Assembly: GCA_016234485.1 (NCBI GenBank)
Contig: JACRBL010000004.1
Location: forward strand, 59,591 to 123,590
Source of the DNA: Chloroflexota bacterium
GTDB lineage: Bacteria; Chloroflexota; Anaerolineae; Anaerolineales; Villigracilaceae
Direction of reading: 5' to 3'
Length of the DNA: 64,000 nucleotides
Numbering within the stretch: the first letter of the stretch is position 1; each line of letters opens with the position of its first letter. The translations under genes and the position numbers were made by a program. Below the pieces are notes generated by a model that worked only from the letters and a program-made list of their open reading frames with translations, made no database searches and was not told the DNA's origin. This document shows positions 1-6,619 of the stretch, piece by piece.

Positions 1-384
1 TATCTGCGGCTGACGACGCGCCTGCTGACACAGATGAAAGAATCCATGTCGGGGCCGATGGTGACGAAATTGTTTTCGCAGGTGGCCGAAGACCTGGCCG
101 CGGATTATGCAAAGCAACTTAAGGGAATGAGTATGGAAGAGCGGCTCGATACCGTCAAGGAATTGCTGGCGGACGAAGGCTTTACTGTGGAATGGGAAAA
201 GTCTGACGACGGCTATCGCATCCACGAGATTACCTGCCCGTATTACCAGATTGGGCAAAGTCATCCTGAAGTCTGCACGGTGGATCAAACGTTGATCTCA
301 AGAATGTTGGCCGTGCCTGCCAATAAGGTGCAGTGCATTTTGGAAGGCGGCGCGCATTGCACGTATCTGGTGCAACCGAAGTAG
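1..384 (+). CDS. SufR-like transcriptional regulator, C-terminal part (5' end outside window)
   Basis: The reading frame is open from base 1, so the gene starts before the window and only about 127 C-terminal residues are visible. There is a helical segment and then a cysteine-rich tail: CPYYQ, HPEVC, VQC and GAHC, four cysteines in CX12C-X19-CX7C arrangement, with the HPEVC block typical of SufR-like regulators. In that family the C-terminal cysteines bind an Fe-S cluster and an N-terminal winged helix (not visible here) represses Fe-S assembly genes. The next gene is an Fe-S assembly factor, which fits that role. The DNA-binding part is missing from view, so the family call rests on the tail and the neighbour. 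Confidence 0.65.
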   Translation, partial: YLRLTTRLLTQMKESMSGPMVTKLFSQVAEDLAADYAKQLKGMSMEERLDTVKELLADEGFTVEWEKSDDGYRIHEITCPYYQIGQSHPEVCTVDQTLISRMLAVPANKVQCILEGGAHCTYLVQPK

Positions 385-389
385 GCAGG

Positions 390-443
390 GAGCAGTTAGC
401 AATTTGCGATTAGCGATTAGCAATTACCAGTAATTGGTAATTG
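390..443. repeat. Short intergenic repeats and an 8-bp inverted repeat
   Basis: Overlapping copies of a GCAATT/GCGATTAG motif (390-420) run into a perfect inverted repeat, CAATTACC (421-428) and GGTAATTG (436-443). Similar GATTGGTAATTGG text occurs at 11376-11388 and 16170-16192, so this looks like a dispersed intergenic repeat rather than a dedicated operator. Confidence 0.5.
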
Positions 444-487
444 GCGCGGCGAGTTTTTGAAATTTTGAAAGGAAATATTGAGTAGCT

Positions 488-838
488 ATGAGCGAGAATT
501 CTGAGGTGAAACCGATTCAGTGGACGATCCATACCACCCACCCCGATAAGGTGGATGCGGCGCGCGCGGCGTTGTGCGAGGTGGTGGATCCTGAAATTGG
601 AATGAATATCGTCCAGTTGGGGCTGGTGCGCGATATTCAGATCGAAAACGATATTGCGCGTTTGAAGATGATTCTGACAACGCCGTTCTGTCCATATGGC
701 CCGGCGATGATCGAGATGACGAAGGCAAAAGCAGTGGAAGGATTGGGGATGCCGGTCACGATTGAGATGGGAATGGAGATGTGGGATTTCTCAATGATGG
801 AGGATCCCTCGGCTTTGGACTGGGGAATGTACGCGTAG
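488..838 (+). CDS. MIP18/DUF59-family Fe-S cluster assembly factor
   Basis: This 116-residue protein has the MIP18 (DUF59, PaaD/SufT-like) core: VVDPEIGMNIVQLGLV near residues 32-47 and TTPFCPYGP near residues 74-82, whose cysteine is the conserved one of the family. Members help insert Fe-S clusters into apoproteins in the cytosol. The ATG at 488 follows AAAGGAAAT about 12 bases upstream. It lies 103 bp after the SufR-like gene and is closed by a strong terminator, so it may be transcribed with that regulator. The many haem and Fe-S proteins of an anaerobic respirer would be natural clients, but no specific client is shown. Confidence 0.85.
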   Translation: MSENSEVKPIQWTIHTTHPDKVDAARAALCEVVDPEIGMNIVQLGLVRDIQIENDIARLKMILTTPFCPYGPAMIEMTKAKAVEGLGMPVTIEMGMEMWDFSMMEDPSALDWGMYA

Positions 839-868
839 CCTCAGATTATGACAATTTAGTCCAAGTTT

Positions 869-898
869 AGCCCGTTGTAATAATCAACGGGCTTTTTT
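869..898 (+). terminator. Rho-independent terminator after the MIP18 gene
   Basis: A perfect 9-bp stem AGCCCGTTG/CAACGGGCT with a 7-base loop is followed by a T run. Confidence 0.9.
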
Positions 899-944
899 GC
901 GCTTTTGGGTGGAACAACACAATATGACAACGCGCCTTGTGAAA

Positions 945-960
945 GATGACACATGTCACA
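945..960. promoter_or_regulatory. TGACA/TGTCA palindrome upstream of the hexahaem cytochrome
   Basis: TGACA (947-951), two bases, then TGTCA (954-958). Read on the minus strand the site is TGTGACATGTGTCATC, nearly the same as TGTGACATGTTTCACT at 4713-4728. A third TGACA half-site lies at 925-929. This is a candidate operator for a regulator shared with the XRE gene region; it also resembles a Crp/Fnr-type half-site pair. Confidence 0.45.
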
Positions 961-1101
961 ACCCCAAAAATCGGATTCTGTTGTAATATTAGCCCTGTAT
1001 TAATAACAAGACTATGTTAGTCTTTATTACAGAATTCGGAGGTGCCAGCCACGAATATGTATTAGGAATTTCAACTGTCAAACCCAAATAGGAGAATCAA
1101 A

Positions 1102-2139
1102 ATGTTTAACAAGAAAATGCTCGTTCTAGTCGGTCTGCTCGTACTGACTGCGTTTGCCATGACCGCTTGCGCCGGCCCCGTCGGCCCTGCCGGCCCCGAA
1201 GGTCCTCAAGGCCCTGCCGGCCCGCAAGGTGAGCCCGGCCAGATGCCCGCTGTCACCGATTTGTCCTGCGCCGAATGCCACAACGACACAGGCACGATCG
1301 CCGTCAAACGCGCTGGATGGGAAATTTCCAAGCACGGTAGCGGCATCGCCATGATCGAAGAGTACAATCGCAACTCCTGCACGTTCTGCCACTCCGGCAA
1401 TTCGTTCCGTGCCGCTGTTGCCGCTGGCCAGAACTTCAGCCAGGTTGAAAACGGCGCGACCGAACCCGGCCGCCAAGATTGCTACACCTGCCACCAGATC
1501 CACACCACCTACACTGGTGAAGACTGGGCTCTTCGCACCACCGATGCTGTGACCATGGTCGTCAACGGCGCCACTTTCGATGGTGGCTTGGGCAACCTGT
1601 GCGTGAACTGCCATCAGGCCCGCCGCTACATGGCGAACTTCGTTGACAAGACCGATCCCACCAAGTATGCCGCCAACGTCCGCTTCAACACCCACCTTAG
1701 CCCGCAGGCTGACAGCCTCATGGGCACCGTTGATGTTGCCGCCGTACTCGGCATTGAAGGCAAACCCGGCGCGCACTACAACATGGTTGAGAACACCTGC
1801 GTGGGCTGCCACTTCGGTGACGGCAAGAACCACTCCTTCAAACCGCAGCTTTCCACCTGCGTGGCGTGCCATGCTGATGCCACCAACTATGATGTGAATG
1901 GCTTCCGAACCGCCTTCGAAGAGAAGTTCCTGAAACTCGAAGAGGCTTTGGTAGCCAAGGGCATGCTCATCCATAACGAGGATGGCACCTTCTCCTCGGT
2001 TCCTGGCACTTACGACGCACAGGCCGCCGCCGCTCTGTTCGCCTGGGGCTACATTGAAGAAGATGCAAGCATGGGTATTCACAACCCCAATTACTTCAAT
2101 GCCCTGATTGACGCCGCTCTTGCCGCGATCGGTGAGTAA
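1102..2139 (+). CDS. Hexahaem c-type cytochrome lipoprotein with collagen-like spacer
   Basis: The 345-residue precursor has a lipoprotein signal ending at a cysteine near residue 23 (AFAMTAC). A short run of Gly-Pro-X triplets (residues about 25-46) follows, like a collagen stalk, and then six CXXCH haem-c motifs: CAECH, CTFCH, CYTCH, CVNCH, CVGCH and CVACH. It should be a lipid-anchored extracytoplasmic electron carrier. The C-terminal 90 residues carry no haem. The start has an AGGAG site 7 bases upstream. A 263-bp leader with a TGACA palindrome precedes it, and a multihaem NapC/NirT-type gene follows after a hairpin. The physiological partner is unknown; high expression would be consistent with its own promoter and partial terminator. 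Confidence 0.85.
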   Translation: MFNKKMLVLVGLLVLTAFAMTACAGPVGPAGPEGPQGPAGPQGEPGQMPAVTDLSCAECHNDTGTIAVKRAGWEISKHGSGIAMIEEYNRNSCTFCHSGNSFRAAVAAGQNFSQVENGATEPGRQDCYTCHQIHTTYTGEDWALRTTDAVTMVVNGATFDGGLGNLCVNCHQARRYMANFVDKTDPTKYAANVRFNTHLSPQADSLMGTVDVAAVLGIEGKPGAHYNMVENTCVGCHFGDGKNHSFKPQLSTCVACHADATNYDVNGFRTAFEEKFLKLEEALVAKGMLIHNEDGTFSSVPGTYDAQAAAALFAWGYIEEDASMGIHNPNYFNALIDAALAAIGE

Positions 2140-2168
2140 TTCTGCCCCCGAAGGCAAGTAACAAAAAA

Positions 2169-2200
2169 ACAGGGCTGTCGCAAGGCAGCCCTGTCTCGTA
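2169..2200 (+). terminator. Hairpin between two cytochrome genes, weak T tract
   Basis: A perfect 9-bp stem (2169-2177 with 2186-2194) is followed only by CTCGTATTT. It may act as a partial terminator or mRNA-stabilising hairpin rather than a full stop. Confidence 0.6.
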
Positions 2201-2287
2201 TTTATAAAGTACAATTTCTACGCATAAAAAAACAAACGGCAACGCCAAAGATTTATCGAGAAACGCCGCCAATTGAGGAGTTACAGA

Positions 2288-3973
2288 ATGACCATTAAAG
2301 ATTCTATCCGAAAGTTTTTCTTCCCTCCGCCTGGTTCGCCGCGCTGGAAGATCATCCTTCCGCTCGTTACTCTGGGAGTCGTTATCCTGCTGGCCTTGAT
2401 GGGCGGAACCTACGGCTGGGAATACTCCAATTCCCCTGAATTTTGCGGCGGGGCCTGCCATACCATGCCGCCACAAGACGCGGTCTATGTGGAATCGCCG
2501 CACGCCAACGTCACCTGCGAGGAATGTCATATCGGGCGCACATCCTTCGTCAATCAGGTGGCTCGCAAGTCGCAAGGACTCAAGGAACTTTATTATCAGA
2601 CCTTCAATCTTTACGAACTGCCCATCCGCGCCCAGGCTTTGCGCCCCGCGGTGGATACCTGCGAAAAGTGCCATCGTCCCGAAACCTTTTCAGACGACAG
2701 CCTGCGGACGATCCATCATTATGGAACCGACGTTGAGAACCAGCATACCGCCACCTACCTTGTTATGAAAACGGGCGGAGGCACAAAGCGCGAAGGGCTG
2801 GGATTCGGAATCCACTGGCACATTGAAAACCCCGTCTACTATTACGCGACGGACGAACTCAGCCAGGAAATTCCGTACGTACGCGTGATGAACGAGGACG
2901 GGACATTCACCGAATACGTAGACGTGGAATCCGACTTCGACAAGTCCACGCTGGACGAGAGCCTGCTCAAGCCCATGGACTGTATCACCTGCCACAACCG
3001 CGTCACCCACGACTTTCAGCCGCCCTCCGTTTCGATAGATGAATCCATGGCCCGCGGGCTGATCAGCCCAGCCATCCCCGAAATCCGCAAGCGCGCCGCC
3101 AGCGTCCTTGAAACCGTCTATCCCGGCCGCGAGGAGGCCTTCCAGGCGATAGAAGCGATCGTCGGCGATTATTATCGCGGGACTGATTATTACAACGGGC
3201 ATGAAACCGAAGTGGAAGCCGCCATCCAAGAGATCAAAGACATCTACGATCACACGGTTTTCCCTGAACAAAAAATAGACTGGACGACGCACCCCAACAA
3301 TCTCGGCCACATCAACTCGCCGGGCTGTTTCCGCTGTCACGATGGCAAACATCTCAATGACCAGGATCAGGCCGTGCGCCTCGAATGTAATCTCTGTCAC
3401 TCCATTCCCGTCGTTGCGGGCCGGCAGGATTTCACCGTCAATATCGAGATCAGCCGCGGACCCGAACCCGAATTACATCTCAACGCGAACTGGATCAGCC
3501 TGCACAACCAGGCCATTGATTCCACTTGCGCCAACTGCCACACCACCGCAGACGCTGGCGGGACGAGCAACACCTCGTTCTGCTCCAACTCGGCCTGTCA
3601 CGGAAGCGTCTTCACCTTCGCGGGGTTCGACGCGCCCAAGTTGCGCGAAATTCTCCTATCGCAACTTCCTCCGCCGCCTCCATCCACCGAGTTGCCGCCC
3701 GCGCCCGCCGACCCCACCTACGACAACTATATCGGTATGTTGTTCGCCGCGCGCTGTTCGGAATGTCACGGCGCGACCCCGTCCGCGGGGCTGGACTTCT
3801 CCACGTACGCGACCGCCATGAAGGGAAGCGAGAACGGAGCCGTCATCCTGGCGGGCGATAGCGCCAGCAGTCGCATCGTCATCGTGCAGAGCGGCGATCA
3901 CTTTGCGCTCTTTTCCCCCGATGAGTTGGCCGCCCTAATCGCATGGATCGAGGCTGGCGCTCCAGAAAAATAG
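2288..3973 (+). CDS. NapC/NirT-type membrane-anchored multihaem cytochrome c (up to nine haems)
   Basis: The ATG at 2288 is preferred over a TTG 15 bases upstream because GAGGAG (2275-2280) sits 7 bases before it. One N-terminal membrane helix (residues about 20-40) leads into a NapC/NirT-like start with CGGACHTMPP, a CX3CH haem site, and CEECH. Canonical sites CEKCH, CITCH, CFRCH, CNLCH, CANCH and CSECH follow, plus a CX4CH site (CSNSACH). That makes seven canonical and two unusual-spacing sites. The last 90 residues, after a proline-rich linker, look like a small class I or planctomycete-type cytochrome c domain. The family passes electrons from quinol to extracytoplasmic reductases. It probably works with the hexahaem lipoprotein just upstream. 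Confidence 0.8.
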   Translation: MTIKDSIRKFFFPPPGSPRWKIILPLVTLGVVILLALMGGTYGWEYSNSPEFCGGACHTMPPQDAVYVESPHANVTCEECHIGRTSFVNQVARKSQGLKELYYQTFNLYELPIRAQALRPAVDTCEKCHRPETFSDDSLRTIHHYGTDVENQHTATYLVMKTGGGTKREGLGFGIHWHIENPVYYYATDELSQEIPYVRVMNEDGTFTEYVDVESDFDKSTLDESLLKPMDCITCHNRVTHDFQPPSVSIDESMARGLISPAIPEIRKRAASVLETVYPGREEAFQAIEAIVGDYYRGTDYYNGHETEVEAAIQEIKDIYDHTVFPEQKIDWTTHPNNLGHINSPGCFRCHDGKHLNDQDQAVRLECNLCHSIPVVAGRQDFTVNIEISRGPEPELHLNANWISLHNQAIDSTCANCHTTADAGGTSNTSFCSNSACHGSVFTFAGFDAPKLREILLSQLPPPPPSTELPPAPADPTYDNYIGMLFAARCSECHGATPSAGLDFSTYATAMKGSENGAVILAGDSASSRIVIVQSGDHFALFSPDELAALIAWIEAGAPEK

Positions 3974-3986
3974 ATCGAAGCAAGCA

Positions 3987-4018
3987 AAACGGCGGACGAA
4001 ATGTCCGCCGTTTTTTTA
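3987..4018. terminator. Bidirectional terminator between convergent genes
   Basis: An 11-bp perfect stem (AAACGGCGGAC with GTCCGCCGTTT) has a T run on the + side and TTTTGC on the - side. It serves the cytochrome gene and the converging XRE-cupin gene, whose stop codon is at 4016-4018. Confidence 0.9.
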
Positions 4019-4627
4019 TTCCTGCGTCTCGTGATGCGCCGTCAGGCCGCGTTCTAATTCCGAAAAATCTGCCAGCATGATCAGCGCGTTGACCACCGTA
4101 TTGCCTGGGTTGCGCCATCTGTGACGGAGGCGCGCCGCGAAGATCAGGCTATCTCCAGGTTCCAACAAGAAAGTTTGTTTTTCAACCTGATATTCCAGCG
4201 TGCCGCGCAGACAGAAGACAAACTCGTGTCCTGTATGCACCATGGAATGGGGGCCGCTTCCACCGCCGTTTTCCAGTGTGAGAATGAACGGCTCCATACG
4301 GCCAATAAAGTGCGAGCCGCCCAAATCCTCCCACATGCCGCGCTGAAACGAAACACGCGGACGCTCCGAAGCCTTCATAAAAACGACCGGTTGCCTTTCG
4401 AGTGGTTCGCCAAAAAAAGCCGTAATATCCACCCCCATCGCATCCGCCAGTTTATAGAGAGTGCTGACCGAAGGGCTGGTTTTGCCGCGCTCAATCATGC
4501 TTAATGCGTTGGCCGAAAGGCCGCTTTTGCTCGCCAGCCCGCGCATCGAAATTTTTCGTTCCTCGCGCAATTCGCGCAGGCGGCTTCCTACATTAACTGA
4601 GGGGGCTTCCTTGAGTGACATTGTCAT
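4016..4627 (-). CDS. XRE-family regulator with C-terminal cupin sensor domain
   Basis: The 203-residue protein has an HTH_3 domain at residues about 13-70 (LRELREERKISMRGLA, then LSANALSMIERGK) and a cupin_2 domain at about 115-185 (HTGHEFVFCLRGTLEY and LEPGDSLIFAARLRHRW). Such proteins bind DNA through the HTH and sense a small molecule or metal in the cupin barrel. The start at 4627 has AGGAG 10 bases upstream. TGACA-type half-sites overlap its start and fill its upstream region, which suggests autoregulation. It is divergent from the ArsR-led sulfur operon and convergent with the cytochrome gene, so it is a candidate controller of either; its ligand cannot be read from sequence. Confidence 0.85.
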   Translation of the reverse strand: MTMSLKEAPSVNVGSRLRELREERKISMRGLASKSGLSANALSMIERGKTSPSVSTLYKLADAMGVDITAFFGEPLERQPVVFMKASERPRVSFQRGMWEDLGGSHFIGRMEPFILTLENGGGSGPHSMVHTGHEFVFCLRGTLEYQVEKQTFLLEPGDSLIFAARLRHRWRNPGNTVVNALIMLADFSELERGLTAHHETQE

Positions 4628-4728
4628 ATTTGGAGGTCTCCTAAGGTCACATTATACAAGGAATTGAAATATTAATGTCAATTAATCGAAAATGACATCC
4701 TGCAACATTATTTGTGACATGTTTCACT
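4616..4728. promoter_or_regulatory. Cluster of TGACA-type operators in the XRE/ArsR divergent region
   Basis: Three palindromic arrangements are visible: TGACA-T-TGTCA (4616-4626, over the XRE start codon), ATGTCA-N12-TGACAT (4675-4698) and TGTGA-N6-TCACT (4713-4728). The last shares TGTGACATGT with the site upstream of the hexahaem gene. They may be XRE or Crp/Fnr-type binding sites. Confidence 0.45.
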
Positions 4729-4767
4729 ATAAGACTGTCCAAGCAAATGTTACGATATGAGCGAAAT

Positions 4768-4787
4768 TGTATATATTCGATTATACA
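4768..4787. promoter_or_regulatory. Candidate ArsR-family operator
   Basis: TGTATA (4768-4773), eight bases, TATACA (4782-4787): an AT-rich inverted repeat 14 bp before the ArsR-type start codon. Placement and composition fit autorepression by the gene product. Confidence 0.5.
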
Positions 4788-4801
4788 CATAAAGGTATGC
4801 A

Positions 4802-5140
4802 ATGATAACCCCCACCCTCGCTCAGGAAGTATCCCAACTGGAAGCCGAACTCTGCTTTGCGCTGGCCGACCCGACGCGCATTTTAATGCTCTACGCGCTC
4901 GAGGACGGGCCTCGCAACGTGACCGACCTGGGCTCCGCGCTCGGCATCACCCAACCCACAGCGTCGCGCCACCTCAAAGTCCTGCGCGACCGCGGCCTGG
5001 TCCAGCCAGAACGAAGCGGGGTCGTCATCCATTACCACCTGCGCGACCGTCGCATCCTCGAAGCGTTGGACCTGCTTCGATCTGTCCTGCGCGACCGACT
5101 GGTGGAGCGTGCCAACTTGATGGAAGAAATTCAATCCTGA
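4802..5140 (+). CDS. ArsR-family winged-helix repressor
   Basis: The 112-residue protein is a single ArsR-type winged helix: ALADPTRILMLYALEDGPRN then GITQPTASRHLKVLRDRGLV (recognition helix about residues 52-68). It has one cysteine (residue 18), so the two-cysteine persulfide switch of SqrR/BigR-type sensors and the classical metal-binding CXC are both absent. It precedes the octahaem cytochrome by 13 bp and is probably the local repressor of that operon, acting at the TGTATA/TATACA repeat. An AAAGG site lies 6 bases before the ATG. The inducing signal is unknown. Confidence 0.85.
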   Translation: MITPTLAQEVSQLEAELCFALADPTRILMLYALEDGPRNVTDLGSALGITQPTASRHLKVLRDRGLVQPERSGVVIHYHLRDRRILEALDLLRSVLRDRLVERANLMEEIQS

Positions 5141-5153
5141 AAAGGAGAAAGCA

Positions 5154-6584
5154 ATGAAGAAGACCCGTTCGCTCTGGACCTTGGGGCTGGCCGCCATTTT
5201 ATTGGTCATTATCCTGCCCCTGGCGATCTTCTGGCCGAAAAACGCCGAAGCCGCAGACAACCCGTGGGACAATGTCCCGCGCCATCCCACCCATGTAAGT
5301 CATGCCGACATCATCGAAGGCGAATTCGCCACCGGCCAGGATGTGACCCGCGCCTGCCTCGAATGCCATCCCGACGCGGGCAGCGAGATGATGGTCACCA
5401 CCCACTTCACGTGGGAAAGTAAGGAATTTGATGTGCCCTGGCGCGACGAACCCGTCACCATCGGCAAGGCCAATCAGATCAACAATTTCTGTATTGGCAC
5501 GCAGGGCAATGAACGCACCTGCATGACCTGTCACGTTGGCTATGGCCTCGACGACAAAGACACCTATGAGTTCAACAATCCCGAAAACGTGGACTGTCTC
5601 GCCTGCCATGCCGACACATCCACCTACGCCAAGAGCAATTTCGGCAACCCCGCGAAAGGCATTGACCTTTTGGCGGCCGCGCGTTCGGTGCGTGCGCCCA
5701 CGCGCGACAACTGCGGCAAGTGCCACTTTGACGGCGGCGGCGGCAACGGCGTGAAACACGGCGACCTCGACGAGAGCCTCTACTTCCCCGCCGACAATCT
5801 CGACGTGCATATGGGCAAACTCGATTTCCTTTGCACCGATTGTCACCGCACGGAAGAACATGTCGTCAAGGGACGCATGATCGCGGACAATTACACGATT
5901 GACCCCGCCGAACAGGTGGCCTGCACCGACTGCCACGCGCAGAAACCACACGAGGATGAACGCGTCAATTTGCACACCGACGCGGTGGCCTGCCAGACCT
6001 GCCACATCCCCGAGATCGCCACCAAAGACCCGACCAAAGTTTCATGGGACTGGTCCACGGCTGGAGACGATCGCGGCGACGATCACTTCACCTATCTCAA
6101 GATCAAAGGCTCGTTCGTTTACGAGCGGAATTATCGGCCTGAATATCTCTGGTTCAACGGCAACAATTCGTATCGCTACTTGCTTGGCGACAAAATTGAT
6201 CCGCTGAAACCGACCTACATCAACCTTCCCGCGGGAAGCATCAATGATCCCAATGCGAAGATCTTCCCCTTCAAATTGCACGTCGCCAAGCAACCCTACG
6301 ACACAGCGAACAACTACCTGCTCCAGCCGCGCACCTCGGGCGAGAATGGCTTCTGGACAACCTTCGATTGGCTTTCGGCGCTCACGCTCGGCTCGCAGGA
6401 TACTGGCCTGGAATTTTCTGGTCAATATGGCTTTGCCGAAACCTGGATGTATTGGCCGACAACGCATATGGTTCAGCCCGCCGAATACGCCTTGCAATGC
6501 GACGCCTGTCACAGCGACAATGGCCGCCTCGACTGGGAAGCGCTCGGCTATCCTGGCGACCCGATTGAGTGGGGAGGGCGATAA
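5154..6584 (+). CDS. Octahaem c-type cytochrome, tetrathionate reductase (OTR) family
   Basis: The 476-residue precursor has a Sec signal ending near residue 33 (AEA-AD). Eight CXXCH motifs follow: CLECH, CMTCH, CLACH, CGKCH, CTDCH, CTDCH, CQTCH and CDACH. Length, haem spacing and the NFCIGTQGNERTCMTCH block match the octahaem tetrathionate reductase family described from Shewanella, whose members reduce tetrathionate and, in vitro, nitrite and hydroxylamine outside the cytoplasmic membrane. The protein lacks a membrane anchor; the next gene encodes a haem protein with a cytochrome b domain that could deliver quinol electrons. A YeeE/YedE-type sulfur transporter pair downstream supports a sulfur-oxyanion substrate, though this is inference. 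AAAGGAG precedes the start. Confidence 0.85.
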   Translation: MKKTRSLWTLGLAAILLVIILPLAIFWPKNAEAADNPWDNVPRHPTHVSHADIIEGEFATGQDVTRACLECHPDAGSEMMVTTHFTWESKEFDVPWRDEPVTIGKANQINNFCIGTQGNERTCMTCHVGYGLDDKDTYEFNNPENVDCLACHADTSTYAKSNFGNPAKGIDLLAAARSVRAPTRDNCGKCHFDGGGGNGVKHGDLDESLYFPADNLDVHMGKLDFLCTDCHRTEEHVVKGRMIADNYTIDPAEQVACTDCHAQKPHEDERVNLHTDAVACQTCHIPEIATKDPTKVSWDWSTAGDDRGDDHFTYLKIKGSFVYERNYRPEYLWFNGNNSYRYLLGDKIDPLKPTYINLPAGSINDPNAKIFPFKLHVAKQPYDTANNYLLQPRTSGENGFWTTFDWLSALTLGSQDTGLEFSGQYGFAETWMYWPTTHMVQPAEYALQCDACHSDNGRLDWEALGYPGDPIEWGGR

Positions 6585-6619
6585 CGTATTTCGTAATACG
6601 TATTGCATAAGGACAAAAT

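Noticed and set aside
1126..2214. Long minus-strand open frame (362 codons) opposite the hexahaem cytochrome
   Set aside because: It mirrors a gene with a signal peptide and six CXXCH motifs, has no ribosome-binding site or recognisable domain, and arises from high-GC codon bias.
4802..5140. Persulfide-responsive SqrR/BigR-type sensor
   Set aside because: Only one cysteine is present; the two-cysteine switch of that group is missing, so only the general ArsR call is kept.
5154..6584. Pentahaem nitrite reductase NrfA
   Set aside because: There are eight CXXCH motifs, no CXXCK site, and the spacing fits the octahaem tetrathionate reductase family.
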